Translations under genes and position numbers: made by a program
Notes under the pieces: generated by a model
Seen by the model: only the letters and a program-made list of their open reading frames with translations
Database searches by the model: none
Told to the model about the DNA's origin: nothing
Source: Silene conica
Taxonomy: Eukaryota > Streptophyta > Magnoliopsida > Caryophyllales > Caryophyllaceae
Direction of reading: 5' to 3'
DNA length: 64,000 nucleotides
Assembly (NCBI GenBank): GCA_029255685.2
Contig: CM055319.2
Coordinates: 25,887,568-25,951,567 of the forward strand
Part shown: positions 1-13,800 of the stretch, one piece after another
Layout of the letters: each line of letters opens with the position of its first letter
How positions within the stretch are numbered: position 1 is the stretch's first letter

Positions 1-1870
1 CCATAGAGTCATACGGGATGACTAATCGATCACCTAGGCATAGACATGTTAAGATACATTTGCCGGGCTAATGACCGCTGATAGAGCTCTGGCGTACTCT
101 TATTAAAAGACTGCCTGGTCGTGGCGGGAGCATCTATCGTGTTTCACATGAGTCAGTTCTTGGACTAATGACTGTTCTCTGAGGTGGCATAGTTTTCAGA
201 TTAACTTTGATTTATGTCCTAACACCTTCGTAACTGGGGTTTATAAGGACATATTTTGGGTTGTGATGGACTATGGCCAGCCGGAAGGAATAAGTCGATT
301 AGGAATTGTCCACCCCTTGTCAGGGTTGAGAAATATCTCTAGGCCACTCGAGGAGAATAATAACTAGAAATGCGTGGCCACGCTCGGAAGGTATCTATGG
401 TAGATAATTCCGGTCAGTAGTTATAAACTCCAGATCGAGATAAACCACTCTAGATTTTAATCAATTGCCGGCACGACCTGAGAGGACGCCATGCATTGAG
501 TGGGAGATAGTAATAGGGCAAGAGAATTGGTAACACACACTTGTCTCGGACAAGTGGGAGATTGTTGGAGGAAGTGTCCTCGACAATAGTGTGTTGACGT
601 AATTAAAACTCATTTGAAATGAAACACAACTGGGAGTGTTACTCTTTTAAAGTCAACTGATCAACATTTATCGATAATGATTGGCTGTCTAGAGTTTGAC
701 ATTATCGTCATATGATGGTGGTGATCAGTTGATCCCTTAAGGTCATATCTTTAGGGAATTCCGTCTCAATGGAATAATTAATTAATATTGTATTGGATAC
801 AAATTAATTAATAACTAGAAATTTTGGAAATAATTTTATATGACGAATATTTCTATAATGGGATTATAATAATAATTAAAGTCAAAGTAATAAAGTTGTT
901 TTATTACTCGGTTTTTATTTATTCGTTTAAGAAACGATTAAATTGAGAATGAACACGGTTGATCATAAAATTACAAAGAGTTGTAATTAAATTATGACAT
1001 TACATTTTTGTACAATAATAATTTCGAAATATTGGAATAATTATTTAAATGTAATAAATTTGTAAATTATGAATTTTAATAGTTAAAATTGCACAATTAA
1101 CAAATTGAGTCATGTGTTATGGAACATATGTGACATGTTACAAATAACACAATTGACAAAGATAAAATGGGTCCATTTTTGGACCTCATTTGGACCGTGT
1201 AACATGTAGTGTGCATGTGAGTTTTTGGTGTGTGTAAGTGTATAAAGGTTGAGTGTAAGGCAAAATGAAGGTGTAAGGAATATCTTATGCATTTGTGTAA
1301 GTGTAAGAAGGCCATGCATTGGCTCTCCTTGGGAGCCTTGGCCGGCCATGATGCTTGCTCAAGCAAGCTCATGTGCTTATATAAGGCACACCTTATTCAT
1401 ACAACATACAATATATTTTTGGCTAAGTGTTGTGTGCATGCTTACTCTCTCATTCTACAAAGCACTTACATACTACAACCTCATTCTAACAACTCCTTAG
1501 TTAAAAATAGTTTTTACTAAGGAAATAATTATTTCCATTACTAAATAATATTAAGGGTAATATTATTAATATTTCTAGTATACTTATACTAATTTTCTAG
1601 TAACAAAATTAGTATTAGTTTGAGATCGGGTCCTTGATACGCACCTTTAGGAGACGATTTTTGTTAGATCGTTACAAGAGGATTTCGGTATTGAAGACTC
1701 AAGTAATAGGTGATTATTGAGTATAAACCTTCTAAAACCAATGTAAGGACAATCTCATCTTATGATATCATCTTGCATGCATAAGATCCATTTAAGTTTT
1801 TATGACTAAACTTAAAGAAACAAAACTCATATTAGATTTGAGTATAAAATGTGGAACTCAGTTTCCAACA
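1..1870 (+). mobile_element. Ty1/copia-type LTR retrotransposon, 3' end
   Basis: Positions 1-562 have no usable reading frame and read as the non-coding 3' tail of an element whose body lies left of the window. A purine-rich tract, caagtgggaga (551-561), sits directly before an LTR that starts TGTTGGA and ends TCCAACA. This is the typical polypurine-tract/LTR junction of plant copia elements. Copia rather than gypsy is inferred from that junction and from the LTR termini; no polymerase domain is visible to prove it. Confidence 0.75.
563..1870 (+). repeat. copia 3' LTR (1308 bp)
   Basis: The LTR is bounded by a perfect 7-bp terminal inverted repeat, TGTTGGA and TCCAACA. A TATA-like box (tatataagg) lies near 1379 and is a plausible U3 promoter. 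The five bases after the LTR (attaa, 1871-1875) should be the target-site duplication; the partner copy lies outside the window. Short ORFs inside the LTR are not considered genes. Confidence 0.8.
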
Positions 1871-2761
1871 ATTAAAACGCAACTATTCTCAAAAACATGT
1901 TGACGCATATATTGAAGCATAGAAATAACATTGCACCATAGTAATATTTATTCGTTATTTCAACTTGTACTTGTCATCAAGAAAGCGATAAAGATTGCGA
2001 TACTGAAAGATAGGATCAACTAAATAAATCAACATTTATACGTGTATATACAAATGTACACATAGCTATATAACATTCCTGGCTTGGGGCAACACATTCC
2101 GCATATCACTAGACATGGATTACTATAACATTTAAATCTGATCGTTCACATTCGAATTCAAGATGATATATTACATAGTTACGATAGTCATTTGATAACC
2201 AGATATCATATGAAAATTCCTAAACACCAAAATCATATGATAATATCACTTCAATCATTGTTTAATAAATGTACATCCATTCTCTAAAATTTCAATGCAA
2301 TCATTCAGATCAATCAGCATTTCAATATCTGTCATATTCTTCTAATGCACATCATCATGCAAGTCAAGCTTATATTTCAGACTCGTATTCAAAACTCCTG
2401 TTCTCAAAACCTGAAAATCATATATCTCAATCAACACTCAATATAAATCTCATACAACACAGATCTCCAACCATATATCACATCATACTTACCTCATTCC
2501 TTTTCTGCGGAAACGTTAGCACAATATATATATATTGGGTCCTGTCCTTTATTCTATACTACCCACGCTCTACATCTCTCAAGGGTAACCAGGCTAGACT
2601 GAAAGGGCCAGTGGCTTGGTTTGAGGGGGCCCCTAACTCATCCCAATCCTGGGGCTCCTAACAGTTACTAGCTAGCCTGGGGTTCATTTTATTCAGACAC
2701 TCCTATGTTCATTATTTCCATTTTAGTTTAGGCCTGAGGATCGTTCGCTCTGATACCACTT
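1871..2761 (-). mobile_element. internal 5' leader of a minus-strand Ty3/gypsy element
   Basis: This stretch adjoins the primer site and LTR at 2743-5323, so on the minus strand it is the untranslated leader just inside the 5' LTR. I see no gag reading frame. It is cut on the left by the copia LTR at 563-1870, so the copia element appears to have inserted into this gypsy element. The rest of the gypsy element would lie left of the window. Confidence 0.55.
2743..2758 (-). promoter_or_regulatory. primer binding site, initiator tRNA-Met type
   Basis: On the minus strand the sequence TGGTATCAGAGCGAAC begins three bases after the LTR end. TGGTATCAGAGC is the classic plant site complementary to the 3' end of initiator tRNA-Met. 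It fixes the element orientation as minus and identifies the adjacent repeat as a 5' LTR. Confidence 0.85.
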
Positions 2762-5323
2762 TGTAACACCCCCATTTATTTAAGAGCCTTTAGCAAGACA
2801 TTCTCAAATAAATAGAGCTGTTACCATCTCGGAATGTCCGAGGTAGTGAATAACAAATTAAACAAGCCAAAGTACTTTATATAAAACTGATAAAATTTAA
2901 ACTTTTGGTTGTTACAGTTACTACATAACGGAAAAGAAAATACAACTGATGACTTCTCTAGATATGATCTAATTCTAAGTAGGTCCACGCCATGTCTCAC
3001 TTCTTGCCCAAGCTCTTAGTCCATCTATCTCTGACCTGTAGAATCTACTCCCCATTCCGGATCATCGTAGGTGTACACGAATACACTGTCAACCTCGCGG
3101 TTGAGTAGGGTAACACAATAATAAATAATGCAACAAAGATGATATGCAAATGTCATGATATGCTCGAGCTCAATCTCATTCTCAATCTCAAACCCGTAAC
3201 ACCCAGCCATACCGAACCTCCCGGCAGACTATAATCGGTCGTCGCCGAAAACCAGCATAACAGCTGAGGTCACCAGGTCTAGTCCTGCAGAACTAGCCTG
3301 GGCCCAATAATATCTCATCATCTCAAATCCGTATCCAATGCATATGTCATGCTTATGAATGCAACAATAATAGTAACCATACTTATGAATGCAACAGTAA
3401 TAATAATTACTCATAATCATATACCATCCTCATATCATTCATGCTCATCATCCATATCATACACCCAAAATCCATTCTTAATACATAACAGTAGTATAGT
3501 GACAGTGTAACCTACCTGAGATAGCAAAACTGGAAAAGAAATCACCGTCTAATAATATTCCTCCTCGAACTCCGATCCTATAAATATTATTCTTATCAAA
3601 TTCTACCCATAAACAATGCTACTAAAAATAAACACTTAATCATGTTCCGAATTGATCCATATAACACATTGTGAATATATTTATATATACGCATGCCTTA
3701 CAATTATCATTAACTAAATATACTTACTATTTATTTGACTTACTAAAAATAGCAAGCTACTAATTAATCAAATATCACGATATTGGTTATTAATAATAAT
3801 AACTATAATTACACTACCAATTTATTTCCTTACCTTCATATGAGTAAATATAATACCCTTAACACTAACATGTCATACCAATAATTCAATACAACAAAAA
3901 AGACAAAGACAACAATACTAGAACATCTAATATTAGTAATTATAACTAATCCAATAATAACTAACTACCAACATAACCATGAAAATAATGTTTAAACTAT
4001 ACTAATAATTAACAGTAGATTACCACACCCATTAAACTAATGAACCTAATAAAATAATAAAAGAACTCAACATCACTAAACATGAAAACGCATTACTCTA
4101 ACTAGACAAACACTACGCGTAAAATTCACAACGAACCACGATTCCAGCTATTCCTGTGACCAACCGTGACTACTCGCCCTACAAACACCACTTCTGCCTC
4201 GAAATTGCAACCCCTGACCTCCCTCCCGGCACCACCAGGCTCGCCACTGAGCCTTGGTGGTTCCAGGGGAGGAGCCAGTGGCTGCCGACAAGCCTCAACC
4301 ACGACTTAACACCTCCCTTAATACCCTGTTCCACACTGGGTTTCTGACTGTACTAAACACAGCAGCCAACGACAACCACTCACAGAGCCAAACGCGACAC
4401 CCTACAGCCACCGTGACCAGACCATGCCACAACCGTAACTACAACCTTACGACGACCCAGAAATCACCCCAAAATCATAAACGGATTATGAATCGAAACT
4501 GGTTTAAACCCGACTGCTCAACACGTTAACTGATATATATAAAAAAAAACGTGACTCTGACACCCTATACAAAACCCACCATCGACGGCCACCCAGAGCC
4601 AACGACGACCTCGTCACCACCCTCATATCATCAACATAACTTGTGGATTAAAAACACGAAAGAAACATAGAGATTAAGCATATAAACAACAACAGATTTC
4701 ATACAAAAGTGCTACGGGAAAACAGAGGAAAAACGAGAGACTTGGTGACCGTACCTTTTTGCCCTTGCGAACGACCACCCCTAGGACTCTTTAACCACCG
4801 TGACAACCCTTCCCTTCGACACCCAGACGTGGCGGCTATTGATATTGTGAGTATGTGAGAGTCGTTTAGGTCTGAGTAGGGTTAGGGGTGAGGGTTTATA
4901 TGAGACGGCAGAGGTTTAATTCTAAAATTCTGATATGGTGCTGTTTGTATCGTGATGGGCTGCTTGTGTTGGCACGCTTCCCAAGGCCCAAAGCAACACC
5001 TAAACACGGTTTTGCAGTAGTACTTAGACACGGTTTGCTACTACATCTCATCCCCGACCCCTTATTAACACGTATAACACTTACTCGATACTTTAATATA
5101 TTATAAATATATTATCAAAATAAATAAATGCGAATGAAATGACATTTTATGAATAATCGTCAAATACAAAATGATTATCAAATACGAAATAATTGTAGAA
5201 ATACGATTTATAAAGAAATAACATTATTTTACGTAAAATACTTTATAAAAATTCCATCTAAAATACTTGTACAAAACATGGTTTGACTGTCGTTGACCAA
5301 GGGCTAAAATACGGGGTATTACA
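2762..5323 (-). repeat. Ty3/gypsy-type 5' LTR (about 2.56 kb)
   Basis: Read on the minus strand it starts TGTAATACCCCG and ends GGGGGTGTTACA, followed by the Met primer site. Long LTRs with TGTAA...TTACA ends and a Met primer fit chromovirus-type gypsy elements; the lineage (for example Tekay-like) is inferred. Its outer 90 bp resemble the ends of the solo LTRs at 11010-13308 and 47703-48942, so all three are one broad family. No coding capacity is evident; ORFs around 4150-4530 are GC-richer but unsupported. Confidence 0.8.
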
Positions 5324-5605
5324 AGTGTAGTACAACCTGGTTGTCCTTATTGTTTTCCTTCCATATTATCATTTAATAACTACTAACAGATGCTTGTCTG
5401 CACTTAGTCATCCCTTAGAAAATGCTGATATTGGTGTCGCTACAAGGCGTCGCGGAAGACCACGTTCACAATTACAGCTTGGTGAGTGTCTGTGTAGCTG
5501 TAATGTATATTATTCTCTTACGTATTGTATTGTTTACACTTGATATGGTAAATGGCAGGGTTGCCTCTTGCTATGATTGGTCAGCCATTAGTCGGTACTC
5601 CTGAC

Positions 5606-6840
5606 AAGTGCCAGTTACGCAATCATGTGTAAATTGCTTGGAAAAGAAATTTGTGTATGAAACTCAGAATTTCTGTTGTGGCAATGGATCAATTGTCTTG
5701 CCGTCCAACACGTATCCACTGCTACTCACAAAGTTATACACTTCATTAGACGCTATTTCAGTCCACTTCCGGCAGTACGCCCGCTTGTACAATAACTTGT
5801 TTCTTTTACATCTATTGGAGGTAAATTTGACTCAAAAACAATCAAGGGTGTCTATGTGTTCAAACTACATGGTCAAATGTACCACAACGTCCCAGACCTA
5901 TTGCCATGTGGTTCTCACTCAAAGTATCTTCAACTGTACTTCTATGATGGCGAACATGAAGCTGTGAATCGTGCGGCGTGTTTCAAAGAGCTGAATGCGG
6001 CTGTTATAGAGATTCTAATGGAAGTTACCCAGTCTAACCCATATGCACGCTTCTTCCGATCACTAAAAGATGTTCCCATTACTGTCAATAGTCAAATAGT
6101 TATAACAAATAATCCTAGACAGGATCAGCGTGTGAGCAATGCTCCTACGTCGAACGAGGTGGTTGTTATATGGCCCGATAACTCTACATCTGGTGAGACT
6201 GATGGACCACATATATTAGTTACCAGCCATTCTCAAACTTCACACCGAGTTATACATTACTATGGATGTTATGACCCACTGCAGTATCCCTTATTATTTC
6301 CCAACGGTGAATGTGGATGGCAACAGGGACTGAAGAAGCAAGTTGGTCTACGTCAGTCAACATCACCTGCACACCCTTCAGCACCACTTCCATCCAGTTA
6401 TCCAGATGCTGAAACTTTATTAGAGTCTGAGGCAAACCGTAAGTTATCAGCGTAAAATTTGATTATGTATTTTTGTTAGCTCTCGTAAACAGAACGTACG
6501 CTTTAATCTCTATAATGGCCAACATGTTTTTATACCTCGGATAAAGATGCGTCCATCCAGCACTTCAAATTATCCATTTCAGTTCCAGCGGAATCAGTTC
6601 CCAATAAAGCTCAGTTTTGCAATGACCATCAATAAGTCACAAGGTCAGACTTTAGATAGAGTTGTTGTATACCTTCCTCGGCCTTGTTTCTCACCAGGAC
6701 AACTGTATGTTGCATTGTCACGAGTGAGGGAATCTAAGAAAGTGTCTGTTGTAGCAGCAAGTAGCAACTCAGGGACATCTAAAAATTCTATCAGGAACCT
6801 GGTATCGTTCGAAGTCCTGAGGCTCGCAGGTATTATATAG
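5606..6840 (+). pseudogene. Helitron Rep/PIF1 helicase relic, catalytic core deleted
   Basis: Two recognisable ends of a Helitron RepHel protein remain. From about 5620 there is a cysteine-rich N-terminal segment (CVNCLEKKF, then FCCGNGSI). From about 5856 to 6350 come the typical HGQMYH and YDPLQYPLLFPNGE blocks. At 6480-6840 the C-terminal end of the PIF1 helicase appears (FAMTINKSQGQTL, then QLYVALSRVRES), ending in TAG. Everything between is missing: no HUH motif, no catalytic tyrosines, no helicase Walker motifs. There is also a frame change near 5795-5820, between the cysteine-rich part and HGQMYH. A possible upstream exon encoding ATRRRGRPRSQLQL ends near 5482 before a gtgag donor. The protein cannot be active, so mobility would depend on another copy. 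Confidence 0.8.
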
Positions 6841-7974
6841 ATTGTACAAATGGGTTACACATCGTTTATGTACTTACTTGTCGTTTTTAATTTATTTGTG
6901 TACCAAACCCATTTATCAAGTACATAAAATGTTAATTTGGGTGAATTACACCACAGACGACAGATGTGCTGCTGCTTACGATACCGTCAGATTTGTTATA
7001 TAATTTGTTTATTCTGGACTGCCTCTAATGTTTGAATGTCGGAGCTGGCCTAATAAAGCTCAAAAATAGTATACATGTTATATGACGAGATTGGAAAACA
7101 TAACAAAATTTCGTTTGTAGGTGTTATTTGCCTATTATCACGTTTTGTGCAGCGACGATGATTCCAGCTACTTGAGGTCTACCCTTGCATACTTCAATTA
7201 GATATCCTTGGAAATCTGACTAAACAGTTTGCACCCAAAACAAAGAGATTTAGAAATGGTATAATCTTTATCGTTACAGAACAATACAATTGTGTAAGCA
7301 CATGATTTCAAGCCAAACAACAGTTATTTACGAAGCTTGAAAACGGTCTCTGAGTTACAGAAATAGACGTTCCATGTTCTTTCTATTTATATCCGCTTTA
7401 AAATATCGAATAGGCATCCAATGTGAAATATTGTATCTATCATAATGTAAACTTTTCAAACTTCAAATTGACAATCACGCAGACATACCACAATCTTCAT
7501 ATTAAATATTTACACCATACCCCTATCGTGTACTATTGTAGACAAGTACACCCAGTTTGATATGAACAGTATACCTACAAATCCAAATCTACTCTACATG
7601 ATACGGTATGGGCTTTAACTATTATGCACTCTACTGTGATTATATACATAGATATATAACTACTACCCACTTCATAGTCCTTCACCTTCTCCCTTAACAC
7701 ATATGCAGTATCAACAAACTATCTTAAAAGGTATGAATTTCCAAGACATTAATTTCATGTGATTCTATTAAAAATAGTTAGTTCAAGACATAGTTGTATG
7801 AATTTGACAATCTTCCAATCCTATTAATACTCTAACGGTATTATACTGATGATTATGGTGTGCCATAGTCTACATGCTACTTACAAGCAACTCATTAAAA
7901 ATTGTAATTCAATACTAGTTTCTGACAAATCTATGTCCCTTTTGTTTTTAATTTCGGTTCCGTGATGCAGTACA
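6841..7974 (+). other. non-coding gap before the RPA-like gene
   Basis: AT-rich sequence without a convincing reading frame. It presumably holds the promoter and leader of the RPA-like gene. An intron acceptor (gatgcag) lies four bases before the ATG at 7975, suggesting a spliced leader. Confidence 0.4.
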
Positions 7975-10900
7975 ATGAAATCTAGAAAGGTCTACCTTGA
8001 TGAGCTAACCAACGAAAGCAAAAAATTCAAGGTTAGCGTAAAAGTGGTTGGGAAGCGTCGTCCAAAAGAGTCTCCTGTAAAAGTTCGATACCAGAGCTTG
8101 TTATTTGAAGATGATGAGGTATTTTCATTAATTTTAACAACTTCAATAATCGTCTTCTTTTATGATGAATTACGAACCCATTATAACACTAATTGCTCTT
8201 TTGTTTTTAAATGGTTATCGTTATTGAAAGATAGATTTCTGTTTTTTCTAATCCTAGCTATGAGTTTGAGACGTAAGCTACTAGATGTGTTTGTGAATAT
8301 GTTGTCTATATTGAGGATTCATAGGACTTGGTTATGACTTATGAGTGCGATCATAATTAGATCTGACAAATATGCAATTCGGTTTGTCATACTTGACGCA
8401 GCCAGAGGGTTGCGTACTTACGAGGTTGAACATGGTCAGTTCAGATGAAGTATTATAGGAAGGTCATTTGGGTCACGGGTACATTCAGTCTCTGACCGTC
8501 TTGACTCTTGCTATGGCAAAATAACTATTTCTAATGTGTTTTTTCTTATGTAGAGTTTCATTAATCTGTGGTATGATGGTATAATTCATGCTAACTTTAT
8601 TTTGGGTAGTTGGTAAGGTTACTGTCTGTGGCACTAGATGTCCCTTCCTTTTCCTTTTTGTCGACAAGCAATGGCTGCATGAGCTTCTCTAGGTGTAGAA
8701 GACATCAGGTAAACCGGAAACATGTTGGCCTGTTCACCAGGTTCTTTACGTTTTTCTTTTTGGGTGTGTTCGACAGATTATTAGATTTTCTTGAGTATAT
8801 ATGCCTGATGCGTTTAGATATATACTCCTATATAGCTAATCTTAAATCAAACTTGGTTTATAAAACTAGCTTCCAAGCAAATAACATCAGATCATGAAAA
8901 TCTTTTAAAATGTATATAACTACATCTGTAAATATTGAATCTGTGAACGTCATAGTCCAGTCCTATACTGTTTGCATCTTAATTAGCTTCCATCTATATA
9001 TAACCATTTGTAAATGAATTGTAGTCATGGATAATTTTACTAGCTTGAATACTATTAACAACTGCTTTTGCACCTGTGTTTATAAGTGTTGTCTTAATTA
9101 ATGTTTGGCATTAGGAGTTAACATCATAACACAAAGCATTATACATTTGTTGTCCTAATGTAACTTAAGCAGGTTGTTTTCTTATTTTTTTTTCCAGGGT
9201 AATAAGATGCGTGGTGCTTTATTTGATGATCAAGTAGAGATATATGAGGATGCTATCAAGCACAACCGGAGATATGAAATATCAGATGCAAATATCAGTC
9301 CAGTAAAACCTGAGTACCAAACCCATGGTGCAGGACTTGGACAACAGATGACCTTCAACCATCGTACAATTATCATGCCTGCTGATGATGATGAATGCAC
9401 TGATGTTAACTACTGTCCAATTAACCAGCTGCCCCGATCACCTGATTATAGCGAAATGTTTGGTATATTTTCTAAGTACACTCAGAAAATATACACTGGC
9501 TGTAGTACTACTGCATCCTGTTTCTATGTAATATACAGCTAACAGTTTTCGCATACTTTGTAGACATAGTAGGCCTTGTACTCTTTGTGGAAGACCAGCC
9601 ACGTAAGGTGCTCACATCTAAGACACGAGAAACCAGTGTACGTGAAATTGTGTTGGTCGACCACAGGTGCGAGAACATGCCTATTAAGCTGTCATTAAAT
9701 TCATCACTAAGGCTAACAATAATATTATCTGAGATATTCCACATAGTATTAATACTATTGTTTATGCAGCAATGTACAGCCATTGTCAATTTCAGTTTGG
9801 GATGATCTTGCTCATGATGATTGTACTCTATTGATACTCGTGCGTGGTAAATTCAAAATCGTCGGTATAACTGCACTTCGAGTATCTGTGCACAGAGGTT
9901 GTCATAAAATCTACTACCATGGGATTCCACAATTAAACCTTTGGAAATTACAAGTCATCGTGCTATTGTGTTATCCTTAGAGATCAGGCATCTAACAATA
10001 ATCTTTGCATCTTCTACAATGACACGGGTTTTTCAATGACTACAAGTGCTTCGACTGTCTTTATACAAAAGCCTGTTGGTGAAAAGGCAGATGTTATTAC
10101 GTCCTGGTACTGACCCACCTATAATTATCAATAAATCAGAACATACGTTTAATAAATTGACACTTTGCTAATGTCATATCTAAATGAGCGTGCAGGATGA
10201 ATAGTCATGCTACTGCCTTGACGCATTTGCAGACCAAACTTTTCAATGTAAAGATGCATGTGCTGAATGACAACCCAATTACAATTTCAACACTCAGCTC
10301 TAAAAAGGTATCAATGTTTGAACAGTAGTTGTCGTTGCGTAATTTATTATGGTTATCTTGTTTGCGAAACCGCAAACCAATCACATCGAACTTTCAGCAT
10401 GTAAATTGATAAACAACGAATAACTTGCTGATAACTGCACAAAAGCTACAATAATACTCTACCTGAAACAACATCAGGCAAATAAGTTTACAAATTAGTT
10501 ATTGTTTTAGTTAACCTATATGAACAACTGTTTTCAGGCAAACACAACATTGCAAGATGAAAAACATTGGCTAGAAGTGACTATTCCGGAAATTGATTTT
10601 GAGAAAATCAATGCATATATGGGTTGCTCAAAATGTTGGAAGCGTTCCACCGTACCTAAGGGTACTACATATACATGTAACAACTGCTCCAAGCCTGACT
10701 GCACTTCAGTCCCTAAGTATGCTTATGCTGAACTCTTTACTTTTAGATAACTACGTCTCCTGTTACAAAAATCTATGCTTAGAGACGGGAATTTAGTTAG
10801 CATACATCCTACCTAAAAGATTTACACAAACTGCAGGGTCACATTCAACTGTGATATATCAGATGGCACAGAAACCTTGCCCTTAACTATGTTTACGGAT

Positions 10901-12283
10901 ATTACTGAACAACTATTTAGGATGCCTGCTCCTCAAATATTCCACATGAAACATGCTGTAAGTGTACAGATATGTGAATTGGTTTACAGATTTTCAAATT
11001 ACTGCTTATTGTAATACCTCGAAAATCTAGACTCGACAATTAAGTTTATTTTGGTGTCGATAGTTGTTTTGCGATTTTAAGTAACTATGTTTAGGTAATT
11101 AGCAAGTCATGTAACTATGTTGTCACGGGGGTTCGATCCCTAGACCTTTAAGCATAATGGCTATATTGTTATGAGGGTTGTTATGTTGTTATGAGGGATC
11201 GATTCCTGGACCTGTAGCAAGTCGACTTGGGCCTCGTAATACGTGCACCACCCAAGCCCACGGCTCAATTGAGAAACACAAACACAAACCCTATTAAACA
11301 AGACCTCCTGCCGTCACCTTTGTACTCCTCCCCTAACCCTAAGCTTTACCCTAATCTTCATTCAAACACCACATACACATAGCCGTCACATCAGAGGAGG
11401 AAAGGAGACTGAGCACGGTGGTCGTGGGTGAGCGCACGGTGGTTCGAATTGGCTGAAAACCTGGCATGTCACACACGTTGCCAATTTCTGTTTTGGTCTG
11501 TGGTTTTCGTCACATAAGTAGTCGTTTATAACTTCACTAATCCTTATTCTTTTTGCATGATTTTATAGTGTGTCACGTAATGAATATACATAGACTAATC
11601 AGTGGTGGTCGTTGGTTGTAAAGGCGGCTGCGAAGGGTGGTTTTTACGAGTCTGTGTTAGTTGTTGGGTTCGTGTTTTCCTTTGTTTTCACGACTGCTAT
11701 GTATTTAGCGTTTGTGTTTGAGTCTGGTTTCGTGTCTAATTAATACGGGTCACGGGTTAGGGAGTCAGGTGGTGGTTAGGAGTGTCAGGAGAAGGGTAGT
11801 TGTGGTGGTCAACGGTGGCTGGGCGTGGTGGAAACAGGGTGTTTTTAGGGGTTGTCAGAGGTCTCTTTTTACGTTATGTGGTGTCACTGAGCAGCGGTAT
11901 ACAGGAGCATTTGGGGGTGGTAACACCGTCGACTCGGGGGAGGTCAACACGGTGTTACCACCGAGTCTTATGGGTATGGTGTCCAGGGTGGTTGTGGTGT
12001 TGGATGAGGGTGATATAGGTGGCTGGTTGGGTGTCGATGGGCTAGTGTTCAGGTCTGGTTTGGCGATTAACGTGATGAATCAGGTCTGGTTTGGGACCCT
12101 AGTTCACCACGACGGAGATGATCGAAGGGGTGTTGGTGGTCGTGGTGGTTGGTGGTGGTGCTAGGTTCGCAGACTAGTGGTTGCTGGTGGTCAGGAGGTG
12201 GTCAGGAGGTGGTGCGCGGTGGTGAGAAGAGGTCTTGGAGTCACGGGTTGTGTGTGTCGCGTTTTGGTGGTTGTTGATGCTTA

Positions 12284-12320
<37 letters not shown>

Positions 12321-13793
12321 AATTATTTTATTGCTATTATTTAAGTAGTGTATTATTATTACTATTATTCTAATGATAAGTCGTCTTTCATTATTTCAAT
12401 GTTATCCGTTATCGTGTAGTTGAAGCTTATGAGTCGGGAAATCAATAAGTTAGGGAAGTTTCTATTTATGGAAACTTTCCATTTATAATGGGTTTCTATT
12501 TTTGGAAACTTTCCATTTATGGAAGGTTTCTATTTATAGTAAGTATAGGTTGTTATGGGGTTTCGGGAAGGTTATTAATTCGTTACGTATACGTGTTTAG
12601 GTAGCGAGTTTCGTGTGGAACGTTTCTAGCGAGCTTGGACTTATCTACATTCCTGCTAATTGAGGTAGGGGAAATTGCTACACATATAATAATGATTATT
12701 TACTTGGTTGATTGATGAGTATTTTACATTATCGTATGATTTGGAATATTGTGTTATTTGAATATATTTTTTTGTGATACGATATAAGGTGATGAGAAAT
12801 GTGTGTTGTGATCGGTGCGGACTTAATTGGCGTTGTGATCGGTGCGGAGTTAATGGCCTTGGGAGCGGTGCGGAGTTATTGGCCTTGTGATCGGTGCGGA
12901 GAAGGGATGATTGAATCCCTATATATATATACATGATATTGTTTGTTTATTTAATTTCCTCTACTCAACCTCGTGGTTGACCCTGTGTATTCGTGATCAC
13001 CTGTGATGAACCAAATTATTGGGGAGCAGATTGACAGGTGGCTGAGACTGTGGGAAGCTATGGGAAGAGAGAGCTTGGATCCGGACCAGACTGAGTTTAG
13101 TTCACCATAGTCAGTTTATCATGAGTTGTATTTTCATTTCATAAGACAGTTTGGATACAGTTGTAGGAACATGTTATGGAGTTTAACTTTTAATTAAAGT
13201 ATTGTTTATCTTTCCTTTGTATCTACTGCCTCGAGAAACCGGGATGGTAACACCCTTAATTATCTGGGGAGTCCTAGTACAGGCCCTTAAATAAATGGGG
13301 GTGTTACACTTATAATCCTGAATTTGCTTTGCAGTCTGATGCTCAAGCTTTTTCAGCAATAAAAGAATTGTTTTCTCAAACTCCTTTTAAAGCACATGTT
13401 GTTCCAGCCAAAACACTTTCAATAAATAATGTGTTGCAGTGGGTTGTGAAACGGGTTGTCGTTAATGGTGAGGAGGATGTATCTTCCAAGTCTGACATAA
13501 GCCGTCCCAAAGCTGGACAAAACTCAAAATCAATCAACCCAGAGGGAAGCCATGTCTTAGAAGACCTTAATGAGAAGCGTCTCAGTTTCCCTAATATCAT
13601 TCAACATTCTGATGAAACTTCTATCCCAGGTATTACTGAGGTCGACAGTGTTAGCAGAATTGACAGTTCTACTTCTCCTACGGAAAATAATTCAGTGAAA
13701 GATATGCCCTTAAGTTCGTCGCACTCAAACATACCAAAGAGGAAGTGCATGAAAGATAAATCAGGTTCCCCATCTACGGTGCACGCACCCTGA
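7975..13793 (+). CDS. RPA70-like single-strand DNA-binding protein of the Helitron
   Basis: Nine exons fit canonical borders and keep one frame: 7975-8118, 9198-9462, 9564-9666, 9770-9897, about 10028-10106, 10196-10307, 10538-10716, 10837-10957 and 13335-13793. Exons 1-2 form an OB-fold (LLFEDDE joined to GNKMRGALFDD) like RPA DNA-binding domain A. Exons 3-6 resemble domain B (DIVGLVLF, REIVLVDH, ISVWDDLA, ASTVFIQKP). Exons 7-8 hold the C-terminal OB-fold with its zinc ribbon (CSKC and CNNC). Exon 9 is a serine-rich tail ending in TGA. Plant Helitrons commonly carry such a gene, and the product presumably coats single-stranded transposition intermediates. The acceptor of exon 5 is not AG in this copy, so splicing there may fail. 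The last intron contains a 2.3-kb solo LTR (11010-13308). Confidence 0.75.
11010..13308 (+). repeat. solo LTR (2299 bp) in the last intron of the RPA-like gene
   Basis: It starts TGTAATACC and ends GGGGGTGTTACA, and is flanked by a perfect 5-bp duplication CTTAT (11005-11009 and 13309-13313). No primer site or internal region follows, so it is a solo LTR left by LTR-LTR recombination. It belongs to the same family as the LTR at 2762-5323 but in opposite orientation. Inside are an ATT microsatellite (about 12286-12320), repeats of ggaaactttccattta (about 12470-12540) and four or five copies of gtgatcggtgcgga (about 12807-12900). ORFs inside, such as 11712-12164, are compositional accidents of the GTGG-rich part. 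Confidence 0.9.
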
Positions 13794-13800
13794 AATTACA

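Noticed and set aside
4156..4529. GC-rich ORFs inside the gypsy LTR
   Set aside because: Overlapping frames without recognisable domains; the LTR is non-coding.
11712..12164. 150-residue Val/Gly-rich ORF
   Set aside because: It lies within a solo LTR in a GTGG-rich stretch; no family resemblance.
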